The notes under the pieces were generated by a model that was not told the origin of the DNA, did no database searches, and saw nothing but the letters and a program-made list of their open reading frames with translations. A program made the position numbers and the translations under genes. This document shows, in pieces, positions 62,440-64,000 of a stretch of 64,000 bases of DNA. The stretch is from Deferribacter thermophilus (GTDB lineage Bacteria; Chrysiogenota; Deferribacteres; Deferribacterales; Deferribacteraceae). The DNA is taken from contig NZ_JAPNXM010000003.1 of assembly GCF_049472675.1 (NCBI RefSeq), positions 167,331-231,330 on the forward strand. The letters are read 5' to 3'. Every line of letters starts with the position of its first letter. Positions within the stretch are counted from its first letter, which is position 1.

Positions 62440-63765
62440 ATGCTAAGAATTGTATTTTTACTACTATGCTTATGTTCCTTTGCTTTTGCTGAAGGAAATA
62501 AAACATTAACTCTCAATGGACTCGATGAATCAATTAAACAAGTACAAACAAATGTTGATTGGCTGTGGACATTAATAGCTGCTTTTTTAGTGTTTTTTAT
62601 GCAGCTTGGATTTGCTATGGTTGAATCAGGATTTACTAGAGCAAAAAATGCTTTAAATATCATTATGAAGAACTTATTAGATTTTGCTGTTGGAGCTATT
62701 GGATTTTGGGCAATTGGTTTTGCTATCATGTTTGGTACTACAACTACTGGATTTTTTGGAACAGAAGGTTTTTTCCTTTCAAATTGGAATATGAGTGATA
62801 ATTGGACATTGGCTTTTTGGATGTTTCAAGTAGTTTTTTGTTCAACAGCTGCAACTATAGTTTCAGGAGCTATAGCAGAAAGAGCAAACTTCAAATTTTA
62901 CATGGTATTTAGTTTGATCATGTCAACCATTATTTATCCTGTTTTTGGTAGCTGGGCATGGGGTAGTCTTTTCCACGGAAATGGATGGCTTGAAAAAATA
63001 GGTTTTATAGATTTCGCAGGTTCTACCGTTGTTCACTCAATTGGTGGGTGGGCTTCATTGGCTGCTGCAATTTTAATAGGTCCAAGAATAGGGAAGTATG
63101 GTAAAAATGGACAAATTAGAGTTATTCCTGGACATAATATACCTTTAGCTGCACTTGGAGTATTTATCCTCTGGTTTGGATGGTATGGGTTTAATGTTGG
63201 TAGTGAAACAGCAGCTGATTCAGCGTTACCATTAATCGCTGTAAATACTACACTTGCACCTGCTGCAGCTATTTTATCAGCTATGACTGTTACATATTTT
63301 AAATATAAAAAATTTGATATAGGGATGTCTTTAAATGGAGCTTTAGCAGGTTTAGTTGGTATAACAGCTGGTTGTGCAAATGTCACCCCATTTTATTCAA
63401 TAATCATAGGATTGATTGCAGGTGTACTTGTTGTATATTCGGTTCTATTCTTTGATAAAATTAAAGTCGATGATCCGGTTGGTGCAATATCAGTTCATGG
63501 TGTAAATGGTGCATGGGGAACAATTGCTGCAGGTTTATTTAATTACAACTTTGAGACACATACTCTAGAACCAGTGATAGTTAGTCAAATTATAGGTGTT
63601 TTAGCTGCATTTATATGGGCATTTGGGTCTACATTTATAATAATTAAATTATTGAATATATTTATTAAATTTCGTGTTAGTGAAGAAGAAGAAATTATGG
63701 GTCTTGATTTTTACGAGCATGGGGCTAATGCCTACCCAGAATTCCAAAAGACTTTTATAAAATAA
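62440..63765 (+). CDS. amtB: Ammonium transporter AmtB
   Basis: Ammonium channel/transporter of 441 residues. It has a signal peptide (MLRIVFLLLCLCSFAFAEG), eleven transmembrane helices and the twin histidines in STVVHSIGGWASL and ISVHGVNGAWGT. It also shows FWAIGFAIMFG and PGHNIPLAALGVFILWFGW. It is blocked by PII (glnB), 16 bases upstream. The SD AGGAGG is near the start. Confidence 0.97.
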   Translation: MLRIVFLLLCLCSFAFAEGNKTLTLNGLDESIKQVQTNVDWLWTLIAAFLVFFMQLGFAMVESGFTRAKNALNIIMKNLLDFAVGAIGFWAIGFAIMFGTTTTGFFGTEGFFLSNWNMSDNWTLAFWMFQVVFCSTAATIVSGAIAERANFKFYMVFSLIMSTIIYPVFGSWAWGSLFHGNGWLEKIGFIDFAGSTVVHSIGGWASLAAAILIGPRIGKYGKNGQIRVIPGHNIPLAALGVFILWFGWYGFNVGSETAADSALPLIAVNTTLAPAAAILSAMTVTYFKYKKFDIGMSLNGALAGLVGITAGCANVTPFYSIIIGLIAGVLVVYSVLFFDKIKVDDPVGAISVHGVNGAWGTIAAGLFNYNFETHTLEPVIVSQIIGVLAAFIWAFGSTFIIIKLLNIFIKFRVSEEEEIMGLDFYEHGANAYPEFQKTFIK

Positions 63766-63790
63766 AGAGCTCGCAATGCGGGCTCTTTTA
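63764..63790 (+). terminator. Terminator of glnB-amtB
   Basis: AAAGAGC / GCTCTTT with an inner CGC/GCG pair and loop, then TTTTATT. It begins at the amtB stop codon. Confidence 0.85.
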
Positions 63791-63850
63791 TTAACATATT
63801 TTCTTCCACTAATAATTCTTGATATCAAATAATCTTCAGTTTTAAATTAA

Positions 63851-63925
63851 TCTTTATATAAGAGAGCAGATGAAGCACTCTATCAATCAAAGAAAACAGG
63901 TAGAAATAAAGTAACCGTAAAATAA
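63851..63925 (+). pseudogene. C-terminal remnant of a GGDEF (diguanylate cyclase) domain
   Basis: A 24-codon frame ending in TAA translates to LYKRADEALYQSKKTGRN and then KVTVK. This matches the conserved end of GGDEF domains (RADEALYxAKxxGRNRV) almost exactly. A stop codon (TAA) lies just upstream and no start or SD is present, so the rest of the domain is gone. It sits between amtB and the 5S rRNA gene. Confidence 0.7.
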
Positions 63926-63929
63926 AAAA

Positions 63930-64000
63930 GCTCTGGCGGCGACCTACCTTCCCACGGGTTACCTTCCCGCAGTATTCTCGGCGCTGGAGGGCTTAACTTC
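63930..64000 (-). rRNA. 5S rRNA, 3' part (cut by window edge)
   Basis: The minus strand reads GAAGTTAAGC, a conserved 5S element, through to a 3' end near GCCGCCAGAGC and a T-rich terminator (GCTTTTTTATTTT). The 5' part and any 16S/23S genes lie beyond base 64000. Confidence 0.9.

Overview
The window is an AT-rich piece of a bacterial chromosome. The families present suggest an anaerobic or microaerophilic member of the Deferribacterota (Deferribacter/Calditerrivibrio-like). The main pointers are a three-gene archaeal-type glutamate synthase, a glycyl-radical enzyme operon, a PanE-Nudix fusion, HrcA/CIRCE heat-shock control, HisZ next to PurA, and many [4Fe-4S] proteins. The taxonomic call is inference; no 16S rRNA is present, and only the 3' part of a 5S rRNA gene enters at the right edge.

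Layout, left to right. (1) 1-3624, minus: aromatic amino-acid operon pheA-hisC-DAHP synthase-tyrA, with tyrA cut by the window edge. (2) 3625-4124: intergenic region with two copies of an imperfect palindromic repeat and a terminator. (3) 4125-8129, minus: GntR regulator, radical SAM activase and a HypD-like (4-hydroxyproline dehydratase family) glycyl-radical enzyme. A 20-bp perfect palindrome lies on the promoter, and a divergent IclR regulator follows. (4) 9161-20461, minus: hrcA-grpE-dnaK under a CIRCE element, then dnaJ, a two-component system with a methionine-rich sensor and a sigma-54 activator, argH, a lipoprotein, a TPR protein and folE2. (5) 20558-21535: acyltransferase.

(6) About 21.6-35.4 kb: accessory region. 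It holds an unknown protein, an ERCC4-nuclease/winged-helix protein, a DUF234-type ATPase and a decayed small ORF. Next comes a defence-like cassette on the minus strand, transcribed as SNF2 helicase/DUF3883, Fic protein, DUF1156 adenine methylase, DUF499 ATPase. The region ends in a 47-residue integrase stub beside tRNA-Asn, which suggests integration at that tRNA followed by decay. I consider this the most interesting part of the window.

(7) 35456-43445, minus: clpC, panE-nudix, rpe, class V aminotransferase, hisZ, purA. (8) 43580-53093, plus: HD-GYP phosphodiesterase, ACT-domain protein, def, 2-hydroxyacid dehydrogenase, substrate-binding protein plus histidine kinase, glnE, thiE-like. (9) 53105-58184, minus: three-gene glutamate synthase. 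(10) 58411-63765, plus: tatA-tatC-moaA-larA-like, tRNA-Cys, then glnB-amtB behind a sigma-54-type promoter. (11) Right edge: a remnant of a GGDEF domain and the 3' part of a 5S rRNA gene.

A nitrogen theme links the right half: GlnE, glutamate synthase, PII and AmtB. The left half is mostly biosynthesis and stress response. Start codons were moved inward where a Shine-Dalgarno sequence or family N-terminus decides, as for dnaJ, clpC, rpe, glnB, the larA-like gene, glnE and the glutamate synthase genes.
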